A DNA stretch of 64,000 bases, taken from positions 84,697,652 to 84,761,651 of the forward strand of contig CM065299.1 of NCBI GenBank assembly GCA_032871835.1, read 5' to 3'. The DNA is from Dipteronia dyeriana (lineage: Eukaryota; Streptophyta; Magnoliopsida; Sapindales; Sapindaceae). The notes below the pieces were generated by a model, which made no database searches, was not told where the DNA came from, and was given only the letters and a program-made list of their open reading frames with translations. The position numbers and the translations under genes were made by a program. Below are positions 36,393 through 47,722 of this stretch, piece by piece. Position 1 is the stretch's first letter; the number at the start of each line of letters is the position of its first letter.

Positions 36393-39300
36393 GTGACCCC
36401 GATGGTCATCGTCGCCCGCCATCGCCTTTTGCATGTCGTCGCCCATCATCGATTGTCGACTGTAGCCGATCATCGTCACTCATCATCGATCATCGACCGT
36501 CGTCGCCCACTCGCCCATAGCCGATCGTCATCCATCTTCACCAGTAGTCAATCGTCGTCTGTCCCAAATCTCGATCGTCGATGTCCTCGACTCCTCTCCT
36601 TCTTCAGTTCTTCGTTGGTGGAGGTAAGTTGTTGATTTACTTTCAACTCTCAACTTCAACAGAATGATGGAGGTTGCTGGTTGTGTACTTGTGCGAAGTA
36701 CCAGTGTTATTGTGTTATTGTGTAATGTGTTATCAGATCCATATGAACCATACAATTAGTTAAATTTTGTACAGATTTGTGTTATAAAATATCATAATTG
36801 TATAGATATTGAATGGATTTTATTGTTACTGTATGTATTTTGTATTTTGTATTTTTGTTCATTTTGGGATTTGTATTTTCTGATTTACGCGGGGCAAACG
36901 GATCGGGTTTGGGGCACCATTGTCTCGTTCAGATCAGGTTTGGGGCAGAGATGTTTGACCTGACCAGGTTACGGGGCGGGTATGGGGCAACAGATAAAAA
37001 CAGGGTTTTAGGTTTAGGGCGGCTCTGACCCGCCCCGTTGCCACCCCTTGTTAGGCTAACTCCGATGAAGACACAATCAACTCCAATGGGTCTCTATATT
37101 GAGCAAATCGAGAAAAAAAAATGGAGATCAAGTTTTGATCTCTATATTTAGAGATCCAAATCCTTAATCTTCATTTCACTATTCACATTTTCTAATCCAA
37201 ATTTACCCTCATATTTATCATTTAATTCTTCTTATGTCCTTTTTATATTTTTAACTAAATCCAATTAATTTACTATAACTTTTTATTCATAAATCTAATT
37301 ACTATAAAAATTATACCATTATAAATATTTTATTGAGATCTTTCATCCGGATATAATATTGACTATATTTGAATAATTTTTTAAAAATTTATTTATTACA
37401 CCTTATATTTTAATCAATGAATTAAAAGTATTTTAATTCAAAACAAATATTTTCAAATCATTATTTTTAAACATTGTTTTGAAATCATCAATAACGTTGA
37501 AATCTTCAAATTAAAATATTATAGTGGTAAAAAAAATTAAGTGTAGGAGATAGTTTTAAAAAAAAATTATTATTTAGAGATCGTAAAATAAAAACTGATT
37601 AGAGTTGTAAATTTATAAATATGAAATAACAGTCTCCTAAATAGATATAAATTTAAAGAATGATCGGAGATTATCTTAGAAACTTGGGATGGGCTCTTTT
37701 TTTTTTTAAAAAAAAAAGATACGTTAAAAAGTAATAATAATTAAATAGTTAATAATTTTTCTAATCTAAATAGAACGTGTATGAGTGGGATACTAGAATC
37801 GTAGGGCTGCATGTATTTGTACTTTGTTGCAAACTTTTTCAGCCTTCACAAATCGCAACTCACGAGGTATGAGTTATTTATTTATGTATTTATTTTAAAT
37901 AATTATTATATCCGGTGATTTTCCTTAAATTTATTTAAATTTGGACAACCTTTTTATCATCAACAAAAATTGATCTTCCAATTACATATGATACATTAAT
38001 ATTATGAATTTAAATATTTTGTTTTATTTTCAAATTTTAGAATTACTCTAATTCTTATTTTATAAATTTTAAGAGTAATCTAATTATTGGTTATTCTAAT
38101 TTTAAATTTACAAACTAACAATATTATTTATTAAATTTCTTTTTATTTAGGTTGAAATTTAGATACATGTATATTAAGTTTTTCTTTTTTAAAATAGTCT
38201 TTTGTTTTTAGATTTGTTATTATCCACCGTGTCAATATTCCATCATAACTAAACTAATATAATAATCAAATTAATTAGAATTTTTAAAGAGTAATAAATT
38301 ATAGAATCTTGACAAATTTTATCATTAAAAAATCGAGCTTAATTAGTATTTTATTGTATTTACATTTTACGTTTATTTTATAATTTGTTTTTACTGTTTT
38401 TTATTATTAATTTTGTTAACATCTTTATTTAAAATATACATTTATATAGTAAGTTTCGATATATCTTCATGACCAGGTCTGTATTTATTTTTAATTAAAA
38501 AAAATTATCGTATTGTTAATGATAGATTAAATAATTTAGTCTAACCTACCCCATAATGTTTAATCACAGTTACATCCTTGATTATTTAGGAAAAAAGGAA
38601 AAAAAATTGGAAACCTAGTATTACTGTAAATATATATTAAGAGGGACAAGATGATAACATCCTTTTGTATATTTTATTAACACTAATGATAGACAACTTA
38701 ATAATTTAATCCAAATTTCAATCCAAATAATGCGGTAATTGATTTTTTTTATTAATCACGTTATCTTATATTGAAATTTGAATTTATTATTCGGATCACT
38801 ATAACATTACACTTTTATTATATATTACCTTTGATTAGAGATAATAATAATAATTGTGAAAAAAAAAAAAAGGTTAGAATCCTCCCGCTTACCATATAGA
38901 AATGATGGCGAAAAAAAGTAAATATTTTTATACAACATAATCTGTTTGTAGGAAAAATGGAAAGTGCTTGGAGCTTCTAAGGTCAAACAAGGAAATTAAA
39001 AGCAGCAGATCGATAACATGAAACTTTTCTTTTTCATCAATTACTCTACTTTTTCATCAGAAAAATCACGCAGAGTTTAGTTTGTTATTTAAAGGGCATT
39101 TTAATTTGAGTTCATACATATGACTGTTTCTCTTCTTTTTCTAAACTTTTGTTTTTTGAATTTTTTTTAACTTTCAAATCCCTTATCTCTAGTGTACTGA
39201 GCAAGTACTAAATACAAAAACTTTTTTTTTTCTTGAATTATATTATTAAAGATCAGACAATAAATATCTACTCTCAGTAATGAGATTAGTTGTGGACTAC

Positions 39301-40155
39301 CGGTTGCGCTCAAAAGAACAAAACCTGAGAATCTTGAATATATATATATAAAGCAAATCTTGACTTTTCATATACAGCAGAAAACCTCTCCCCAGCTATT
39401 AATTTTGCCAGTTGCCACCATAGTACTTTAATATTCAAATTAATATATTACAACAGACTTTGGCACATGAACCAGAGAAATCATCTTACGGTATATTTAT
39501 TTTTAAAGGTCGATTCCTAAAAACCCTCTTAGATTTGTTTTGAATTTAGATAGATGGTTTTTGAACTAAATTTCTGAATTAAATTTGGGCCGCAGAAACC
39601 TAATATTAAGGTAAAATTTAGTTTCACATATATCTTACCGTCACCATTGTCGTTGGCACGTAAAACGATGAGAACGTACTTGACCAGAGGGATCAAGGTG
39701 AGGGTATACAGGATCAAAGAAAGCACTCCAAGGATATCGTCAACATGTTTGATGCCATTAGTGAAGGTGCTTGCGTACACGTAAAGCGGTGACGTTCCAA
39801 TATCTCCATACACTATGCCAATGCTTTGGAAAGCTAGCTGCAAGATTATCGACCACCCCACACCCTTCAAGAAACGAAAATCGAATTTAAAATTTCCGTT
39901 TTATTAATTAGATGCATGTCCATGCAATATTTCAATTATAATATTAGTGGCATATAAGCAGACTACCTTGGAGGCGCGGAGGGAATGGCTTGAAACAGTG
40001 CGGGATTCCATATCCAAGGAGTCGAATCTGCGCAGCTTTTGCCATGAAAGTTTCCTTGGGTTTAGTTCTTCAGAAGCTGCTGCTACTTCTAACTGCTCGT
40101 AATTATCTTCTGTAGTATTGCGGTCATGATTATTATTAACCACGTCGCTAGACAT
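32497..40155 (-). CDS. HAK5-like: KT/HAK/KUP potassium transporter, HAK5-like, 8 exons
   Basis: A plasma-membrane-type K+ uptake protein of 782 aa, the usual family length. Exons: 40155-39967, 39864-39639, 35797-35549, 35335-35285, 34395-34135, 34044-33877, 33792-33538 and 33446-32497. Every intron is GT..AG, all phases agree, and the total is 2349 nt including TGA. The hydrophilic N-terminus (1-62) is Asn/Glu-rich. The family signature [13 protein letters not shown] lies at 79-91, followed by [78 protein letters not shown] and [14 protein letters not shown] across about 12 membrane segments. A cytosolic C-terminal half starts near 540 and ends [19 protein letters not shown]. That ending and RANDNGDGG fit cluster I high-affinity carriers such as HAK5; cluster assignment is from memory. 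Intron 2 (3.84 kb) is unusually long and carries a transposon. Confidence 0.93.
34784..34829. repeat. (TA)n microsatellite in HAK intron 4
   Basis: An uninterrupted run of about 23 TA units in the intron between exons 4 (35335-35285) and 5 (34395-34135). Likely length-variable. Confidence 0.95.
35798..39638 (-). other. HAK intron 2, 3.84 kb, transposon-loaded
   Basis: The minus-strand donor is GACG|GTAAG at 39638 and the acceptor ACAG|GAGGG at 35798. It contains the hAT MITE at 36086-37049. A second, weaker inverted-end stretch (about 37060-37680, ACTCCGATG..ATCGGAGATT) may be another small element. Long AT-rich sequence (37.2-39.5 kb) has no open frame. Confidence 0.85.
36086..37049. mobile_element. 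hAT-type MITE inside HAK intron 2
   Basis: The left end is TAGGGGTGGCGAAATTC and the right end GTTGCCACCCCTT, inverted. The flanking octamers are GTTAGGCC (36078-36085) and GTTAGGCT (37050-37057), seven of eight identical, fitting a hAT 8-bp duplication. Subterminal regions are rich in GGGGCGGGT/GACCCGCC words. The middle has a CT run (36359-36386) and CATCGTCG repeats (36405-36560) that look like captured or low-complexity leader sequence. No transposase was seen. Confidence 0.88.
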
Positions 40156-40450
40156 TTTTCCAACACTATAATTCTAAAACAAGAACTCGAGAATTTAATG
40201 ATCAGGAAAATTAAAACTGATCGATATCGATGAAAAGATCAAGAAATTAAGAGAACCTCACAATATATATATATATAATATATCACTGTATCACACCCTC
40301 TCTCTCAACGATGGGGTTTGGTGTGAAGAGAGTTGGGGTTCCTAAATGTGGGGATCGGTGGGGGTGATATTTAAAGTGCAAAGAAAAAGGACCGAGGACT
40401 CGGGGAGGAGATGCCACGTACGCGTTTCGAATGTGAACCTGTATGGGGCA
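40156..40450 (-). promoter_or_regulatory. HAK proximal promoter / 5' leader region
   Basis: Sequence just upstream of the HAK start codon, read on the minus strand. Candidate TATA sites are the TATATAT run at 40264-40284 (about 110-130 bp before the ATG) and TTTAAATATCA near 40366-40376. Between them is a GAGAGAGAGGG patch, a common leader feature in plants. A CCACGTACGCG motif stands near 40412. No transcription start can be fixed from sequence alone. Confidence 0.4.
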
Positions 40451-41504
40451 TGTCTGACTCAAAATTAGACTTTCTTTAATTACTATTTTCTGAGGTGTTT
40501 GTCTGGATTAGTTATTTATTTATTTTTACATTTAAAACTTTTAAATTTTATGGACTTTTGGATTAAAATTCAATATCTAATTTTCACTCTAACGAGTAGT
40601 AATTATACATTATACATTCTTTGTATCGTAGATGTAGCTAGACCCATCACCGGGCGGAATTAGACATGGTGAGGGTGGACCCTTGTTTTTTAGGAAAAAA
40701 AAAGTTTTTTTAATAGTTTTAAATACATTCATTTAATTCTAAGTATATTCCAACTCATTTACTATATTTTTTAAAAAATTATCATTTTGACCCTTATAGT
40801 TTGGTAAATAATGACAATTTTAACTGTCTTTCTATTTTTAGCTCCCGTGATCCTTATATTTTCATAAATCCATTAATTCAGTCCCTCAGTTAGTAAATCG
40901 TTAGTCAAATTTAACGGTTTAAAGGGTATTTTTATCTTTCAATAATGATATGCTACGTGTCACCATAAAATAAATAGGAAAGAATATATATATATTACAA
41001 AATAAAATTAATATGCAATTACAAATTATAAACAAAAAAATTAAAAATTCCTTCATCTTCATATTACAAACTATAAACAAAAAATTACAAACATTAATTA
41101 AAAATAAAAATAAAACTCTATCCCAACCTTCATTTTCAATATAGGATATTAAGATTTTAGTCCTTCTAGTTTGCGTTTATCTGGGTTTGATCCACTAGTT
41201 TTTGGAATTACTAACTTTAGTCCTTCCGTTAGAAATACCGAAAATACACAGACTGACAATGTCAGTGGGTACAATGACCAAAATACCCTTGATAAAAGTT
41301 TCTAGTTAAGGGCAATATGGTAATTTTATGCAAAAGATCATTTTACCCTTAATTTTTTTTGAAAAGACCATTTTACCTTTAACATATTTATTTATTAAAT
41401 GAAAAATATATTAATAAAAAAAAAGATAGATACTTTTTTTTTTCAAAAAATCTTATCTGGTACGTTTATCTGGTGACTTATCATCTTCTCCAAAAAAAAA
41501 TTGT

Positions 41505-41590
41505 GGATTTGGTGGAAGTCCAGATTAGATATCCACCGTCCATCTCATGAGATGGACGGTGGAGATTCAATCTGAATTTCCACCAAATCC
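41505..41590. repeat. Hairpin with two 43-bp arms
   Basis: The arms meet at TCTCA|TGAGA (41547/41548). From the outside in, GGATTTGGTGGAA pairs with TTCCACCAAATCC and TCCACCGTCCATCTCA with TGAGATGGACGGTGGA, with a few mismatches in the middle part. It lies wholly inside the inner TIR element. Confidence 0.95.
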
Positions 41591-42096
41591 ATCTCTTAAT
41601 TTTTATTTTTTTGTGGATCTGGAAACCCAGTCCATCATCATCGACCACGATCGACCCTAAGGTCCAAACCACAATCATCCAAATTTCATCATCATCATAT
41701 TCAACATTTTTTTCCTACACCCAAATCTTATCAAAATTTCCAGAAATCACAACACACCACCATCATATCAGATCTCCACCATCATCACAAACACATACCA
41801 CCATCATCAACGTTGTCATCACTACCATTATCGGCCACCATCAACAGCCACCACAAAAACATCCTTACCACCACTGCCGATCCAACTCTATCCAGTCAGA
41901 TCTGATCGGATCTAGCCTCCGTCTTTCAGCCACCAGCTCTAACAGTCGCACGTCTCAGTGACCTTGTCGGAACCGTCGACCACGCCTAGGTTGGTTTCCA
42001 GTTGCCCGTGGAATTTCTTTTTTTCTTTCCTGCAGCGACAAGTTATGTTCAGCCCTTGCCGTCGTGGAGATTTGAGATTGAGTGGAGGTGAATGGT

Positions 42097-42222
42097 GGCT
42101 AGGGTTTGTTGATGATGAATGAGTGTAGAGAGAGAGATTGAGAAGTGAGATCGAGATCGGTGACTAGGGTTTGTTGATGATGAATGAGTGTAGAGAGGGA
42201 GATTGAGAAGTGAGATCGGTGG
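42097..42222. repeat. ~63-bp tandem duplication
   Basis: CTAGGGTTTGTTGATGATGA, then ATGAGTGTAGAGAG and GATTGAGAAGTGAGATCG, occur twice in tandem (from about 42099 and 42163) with one or two substitutions and a short indel. It lies in the inner TIR element. Confidence 0.9.
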
Positions 42223-44725
42223 TGGGGTGGTAGGAGAAAGAAATGAGAGAGAGGAGAGATATTTTTTATTCAGATGGAGATGAGGGAGATCACGAAAGAG
42301 AGAGAGAGATTTTATTTTTTTTATGTTTTTTCATTTTTCATTTTTCATTTTTATTAATTATTAATTTTGTTAGTTTAATTTCTGTTTTGTTTTTAATTAT
42401 TTGTAATATTAATTATTATTATGAAATTCCATATTTACCCTTCTTCTAGACCGGTTTCTAGAAGCTTTTATCAAATTTCCCCATAATGCCCCTTTGACCT
42501 AACGGAAGTCAATAAAAAACAAACGGAATTGGACGGAAAGGACTGAATTATGTATTGTCAGAGAACTAGTGGACAAAATTAAGTAATTCTAAAAACTAGT
42601 GGATCAAACCCAGATAAACATAAACTAGATGAACTAAAATCATAATAACCCTATTCAATATCAACAAACTCCATCTCCATCTTCAATATCATCACCAATC
42701 CATCAATTTCTTCATCACAAACAACCAATACAAAACACAAATTAATTCCAAGAACAAAAACACAAATCAAATAAAACCATATGTTTTAAACAAATAAACA
42801 CTAAAAAAGTCTTCATATTTGTTCAGACACACACACTTTCTCTCTCCCCAAACAAAATCTTTCCCTCTCATCAACCATCGATCTCTCCCTCTCTCTATGT
42901 TTTCTCATCGACCATATAATTTAGAGTTTAGGTTTTCGATATGTGTTTGTGTGGATGGTTGGAGCGGTCGGTGCAGCAACCGGACTGTCGCGAAGGGAGA
43001 GGTTGTGTTCAAGTGGAGGGAGAGACAGTGTTCCTCCATTCGCGATGGATCTGGGTCTGTTTTGGGGGTGGTAGGTGTTTCGGTGTTTGGGTTGTGTGTT
43101 GGTAGCTAGAGGTTGGGGTGGTGGTTAGCAGTGGCTCTATTCGCCGCGAAAGAGAGCCCCCTCTTCCATGTAGTTCATGGTTGTGTTTCGGTGGTTTTTG
43201 ATGAATGTGTTTATTTTCTGGGTTTGTTTGTTGTGGATGAATGTGTTTGTTTTCTGGGTTTGTTTGTTTGTTTTTGATGAATGTGTTCATAGCTGGAGGT
43301 TGGGTTGACTTTTTTTTTTTGAGAGATGGATGATGATGTTTGAGTGTTATTGTGTTTAGTTTTTGGGTTTGTTTTTGATGAATGTGTTTGTTTTTTACTA
43401 TCTAGGTTTTTTGTGATGAATGGATGATGGTGTATGAGTTTATTATTTTTTTTTGTCATTGTTTGATTTCTGTATTTGTGGAGAGCCATCCAAAAAAAAA
43501 AAATAACACATAAGTTATGAGTCATTGTTTGATGTAGGGTTCAAATATGGAAATTCATATATTTTTTCAAATCAAGCTTTTTAATTGTTTTTATGTGAAT
43601 ATATCTGTGAATTCCCAGATTTCCACAATCAAGCTTTGTTTATTGCTTTTATGTTATATATTAATATTTTACACAATTTTTTTTCATTCAAAACATTTTT
43701 AACTCATTAAGAAAATAAAAATTTTCTTTTTATTTTATTTTGATTTTAAACTTGAGGGTAAAAATATCATTTTATCATTTCTGTAACAGTTGACCATTAG
43801 AAATCTGGTCAGAGGGACTGGATTGATGGATTTTAGAAAACATACGGACCACTCAAGCTATAAATGGAAAGACATTTAAATTGTCATTGCCGGTCAAAAC
43901 ATAAGGATCAAAATGATAATATCTTTTTTTTTTATATCTTAATAATAGTCCCATAACTTAAAACCATGCATCAAACTCATTAAAGTCCATTATATTTCCT
44001 TAACAAACTTAAAGAGTAAATTGAGAAATTTTAACTTTTTCCAACCAAAAACAGTAGATTTACCATATAAATTAATCTACAAGTCTTAAAGAATTTCAAT
44101 TTTATGAGCTTTCATAGTTTTTTTATTTGTGGAGGTATATAAACGTCGGTATGAGAAAACCGTAAATTTTATTTTTATTTTTAATTTAAAGTTTATTTTG
44201 TAAAATTAATTGTAAAATTAATTTTTATTTTTGTCTATGAAACTTATCAAAACGTCTTTGCGCAATAAGATGAATGATGAGTTTCTTGAGAATTGTGATT
44301 GTTTATATTTAAAGAGAACTTGTTTTTACAATTGATTCGAATTCGGTAATAGATGTTTTTGTTTCTTTGAAGCTTCAGAAGTCAAAATTTAAGGATGAAT
44401 GTGTATTTCCTTTTTATTTTCTTATGTTTTTTCTCGGTTAGAATATGTATTTGAGGGTAAGACCTTTTATGTTTCCTGAATAGGTATACTTTTTTTATTT
44501 TAACTAATAAAAATTCTCTTATACTATCGAGATTTACCATCAAAATGATTTTTTTTATCATATAACATAGTTTTTTATCAATATGAAATTATCCACGGTC
44601 CACCAATTTTTTTATTTTCTGGTTTCACCCTACCCATCATGTAATATCAATCTTATACATAACCAATTTTCTCTCCAAATAAGAGAGTACCGAGACCTTC
44701 GAGGCTATATATGTATATATATAGT

Positions 44726-45107
44726 CAGGATATTTGTGACGCAATGTTTGAAATTTCTAAAGGATATTGTTTGGATACTGATTGGTCAGTATCCATCTAT
44801 ACTGATCAACTAATAATTGATTGTCACGTAATTTAAAATAAGAAAAAAATGATAAAAATTAAATAATTTTTACCACATCACGACATCCTATTTAGAGGTC
44901 AGTATGACTGGGTATCGACAGTCAAGCTTTTTCCGATTCTAAAATCAATAGATTCTTCAAATTCCAAAATTATATTAATATCTTTTGTAATCATTTATTG
45001 AGATTTTCAGGATCTTTGTGACGCAATGTTTGAAAATTCTAAAATCAATAGATTCCTCAAATTCCAAAATTATATTAATATCTTTTGTAATCGTTTATTG
45101 AGATTTT
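44726..45107. repeat. 100-bp tandem duplication, first copy split by a MITE
   Basis: The second copy (45008-45107) is contiguous. It starts CAGGATCTTTGTGACGCAAT and ends TTTATTGAGATTTT. The first copy is the same 100 bp in two parts, 44726-44761 and 44944-45007, separated by a 175-bp insert plus one repeated heptamer. Only a handful of bases differ, so the duplication is not old, and the insertion came after it. Confidence 0.92.
44762..44936. mobile_element. 175-bp MITE with TTCTAAA target duplication
   Basis: The insert stands between two copies of TTCTAAA (44755-44761 and 44937-44943). The uninterrupted neighbour copy has this heptamer once, so both ends of the insert are fixed. It carries a near-terminal palindrome, GGATACTGA-TTGG-TCAGTATCC (44773-44794), and GGTCAGTATGACTGGGTATC near its other end. 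Duplication length (7-8 bp) suggests a hAT relative, but ends are too weakly inverted to be sure. Confidence 0.85.
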
Positions 45108-45986
45108 ACCGTAGCGCTCACTCCAACCATCACCTTTTGTTTTTACTTTTTAACTTACAAAACATTAAAAAATGGATATGCAAGGAGAGCTTTGAGATAT
45201 TATTGTTTTCCAAATTATCAAACTCTGTAACATAGATTCATTTTGATACTCTTTTTAATCTTTTATAGTTTTATGTGCCTTCCCAGATCCATTGAATTAG
45301 TTATGCTATATATTATTCTAGAGGTGGCAATGCTTATAACTCCTTGGAGATCATATTGATATATTGTATGCAATATTCTTTAATTAGAATTTAATTTGAT
45401 GATATACAGAATCTCACCTGTTATTTACATTTTAGATTTTAATTGGTATCCGTATAGAAATGTTTATATTTTTTCATTTATATCGGTGCAAAATGGAATC
45501 TCGTACAAATAATATATAAAGAAAATTCCCACACCCAACAAATAATTTTCGTTCATTATTTTGTACACAATTAAACCACTTATTCTACCATTTAGGGTTT
45601 AAAAGGTACCTTAATCTTAATCATATGTGAATTAAAAGCAATTTGTTCCGGTTCAACCTATGAATTGTATAATATAAAACTGAATCCAAAAGATAGAATT
45701 ATAAATTATAATGGTCAAGTGCAATGCACAATTACAACCACATTTTCCTTTTGGTGACGTCCAATTCGACTACTAGTATACTACACCATAACAATCATCT
45801 ACTAACAAAGTCAACGGTCTCCTCTCGTGTGCTAGTGACAAGTTGCAATAATAGTACTATCCTGCATGCGGGCGTATTGAAAACTTCATGTCGTGTAAAC
45901 TGATGGACGGCTGTAAATGCGAGATATGTAATCCGATCTAAATATAAAAAGAGGAAACTCGGAAAGTCCAATTTAGCTTGATTTTC

Positions 45987-46252
45987 CACGTGTCATCTTA
46001 AGACTGCGAGTCTATAATAGTAATCTACGCCATAGCTAGTGTGTTCTAGTCTTCAAGACTTCGATAGTTGTACACTTCAACGGCAACGATGAAAAAGACT
46101 AAAAAAACAGACAAGCATCACGTGCGGTTTAGTCATCATCACGTGTCACATGTTTCTGCTTTTTTGACACTTCACGTGAAGGGAAAGCAGGGGTCCTCTG
46201 TTGTGGTACCTTGGCTTATTACACCCAATGAGAAGTCGTCACGTTTATAAAC
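45987..46252 (+). promoter_or_regulatory. Orphan promoter-like cluster: four G-boxes, CCAAT, TATA-like
   Basis: CACGTG cores are at 45987, 46119, 46140 and 46173, followed by CCAAT at 46225-46229 and TTTATAAAC at 46244-46252. G-box/ABRE pairs are bound by bZIP and bHLH factors and, in multiples, are typical of ABA- or light-regulated plant promoters. The order and spacing look like a plus-strand promoter, but no gene follows before the gypsy LTR at 46845. A 60-codon frame (46068-46250) overlaps the cluster and is not convincing. Confidence 0.5.
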
Positions 46253-46844
46253 AATATTTTACTTTGAATTCTTCCATTTTTTTAATTTTTTTTTTTTTTG
46301 AATAGCAACAACTCAAATTGCATCATTGTGTTAAAATATAATTCGGTTTTTGTTATCCTTCATTTTCCAAACTCGTTGTATAAGTTTAAAAGAACTTCTA
46401 GCAATAATGTCATTTTTAATAATACAAATCAATGATTAATTAAATAAAATATTGATCACCATCTTCTCTTTCATAATTACCAAATATTTAATAAAATTTA
46501 ATTAGTGTCGGGGAATATTTGATCCATAGGTAATACCGTAGCTTTGCCACATAAAGCAAATATTAAAGCATCTAAAAACTACAACAATTGATTGACATAA
46601 TAAATAAACTATAATGATTTTATCTAAAATGTTGTTCCCACGAAATCTTCAGTATCTATAGTTTGTGTCTTCGACAGGAGAAAATTACAAAGATAGTGCC
46701 GCCTCTTGTATTTTTCTGCATGGTTTTACCATAGAAATGTCGGCTCTCATAATTGATTATATAATTAATTTGATACTCTCCATCGATATGATGAAATTGT
46801 TTCATTTTATTACTAATAAATAAATGAAATGATCCCATCTATTT

Positions 46845-47710
46845 TGTTGACATCAATTTCTTGATGGATGAGAAAGTCAACAACGTTGAATTTCGTTATA
46901 TGACCTGTCAAAAGAGAAAGAGAAAGAGAATGAGAATGTAATATGAGCAATAACGACACGAGTTTACGTGGTAAAACTCCGGTGATCGGAGAAACATCCA
47001 TGGGTGGTTGACTGCGCAACCAAACCAAATCCACTATTTAATTATAATGAATTACACCACTCGATCTTTCTTACCTCTCTCTTGAGTCTGTCCCTCTGTT
47101 TTTTACTTTGTCTATTTTTAATGAGATTATTGGTCTATTTATATATGCATAGAACCCTAATCCCTGTTGTTCAAGTAAGAAAAATAATTTGTATTATGAT
47201 TGGTTGCTTGTTGGAGTCGTCTTTATCTTCTTTCCTATTTTGGAGATATTTTGAGTTGAATTTGAATCTTCGTGAGACTCTAATTTCACAATTTGATTGT
47301 GGATTTACATTCTTAATCGACATGCAATCTTCTAGAATAACTGAGTTATTGCTTGACTTGGAATCTGTTTCCTGTTTGGCGTTTTATTCTTCTAGAAACT
47401 CTCTTTGATATGGATGTCTTGCGTATTGGAGTATGATTCTTGGTTCACCCACGTGTGAATCGTTTGCTTGATTCTTTATTCGGGTTTCCCGTATTGTCCC
47501 GAGTAGAACATAATGTGCTAAGTACTCTATTCCGAGTAGGACACAACGTGCCGAATACTCGTGTTCAGACTTACTCGGGTTCTTATTCCTTTGTGATGTC
47601 TTGAACGGTCTCTTCTAGATGCAAACTCGGATGCCCCTCTGGCAAATTTTTTAAGGGATTGTCCTGCCTGTCAGTTACGTGTACATTCGATAAAATATAC
47701 ATATAACAAT
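46845..47710 (-). mobile_element. 3' LTR of a Tat-type Ty3/gypsy element
   Basis: It starts TGTTGACATCAATTTCTTG and ends ACATATAACA, i.e. TG..CA. The segment TTTACGTGGTAAAAC-CC, GAAACATCCA and ATAATGAATTACA matches the middle of the LTRs at 247-1156 and 9731-10625, as do both ends. The minus strand just outside the right end reads TTTTAAGGGGGTAT, a polypurine tract, so this is the 3' LTR of a minus-strand element. The outer flank is TATTT. The partner LTR is not in the window. Confidence 0.85.
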
Positions 47711-47722
47711 ACCCCCTTAAAA
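47711..47722 (-). other. Polypurine tract of the gypsy element
   Basis: Minus-strand TTAAGGGGGTAT directly abuts the LTR start TGTTATATGT. This is where plus-strand DNA synthesis is primed in reverse transcription. It fixes the orientation of the element. Confidence 0.8.

Larger units (their letters stand above)
41143..42652. mobile_element. Nested long-TIR element, 1.5 kb, inner
   Basis: The left arm reads GATTTTAGTCCTTCTAGTTT then TATCTGGGTTTGATCCACTA; the right arm is its inverted copy with few changes. Flanks TTTCAATAT (41134-41142) and ATTCAATAT (42653-42661) differ at one base of nine, as expected for a Mutator-like 9-bp duplication. The interior contains a 43-bp-arm hairpin (41505-41590), a Ser/Thr/His-rich open frame (41611-41961, 116 codons, low complexity) and a tandem duplication (42097-42222). 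It is non-autonomous, as no transposase domain was seen. Confidence 0.82.
40778..43920. mobile_element. Long-TIR element (Mutator-like), 3.1 kb, outer
   Basis: The left end ATTATCATTTTGACCCTTAT and the reverse complement of the right end ATTATCATTTTGATCCTTAT start an inverted repeat that can be followed for about 180 bp. Shared landmarks are AATGACAATTT, GTCTTTC(T/C)ATTT and CAGTCCCTC. Long TIRs without a small fixed duplication suggest a Mutator-like element. A 9-bp duplication was not evident because flanks are T-runs. No transposase is present. Part of the body (42.66-43.5 kb) has pyrimidine-rich and TTTGTTTG/GATGAATGTG repeats. A second TIR element is nested at 41143-42652. Confidence 0.75.

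Noticed and set aside
40738..40790. 9-bp target duplication of the outer Mutator-like element
   Set aside because: The flanks are T and A runs on both sides, so any match would be meaningless.
41611..41961. 116-codon Ser/Thr/His-rich frame
   Set aside because: Low complexity, lies inside a TIR element and has no domain; noted only as a possible captured leader.
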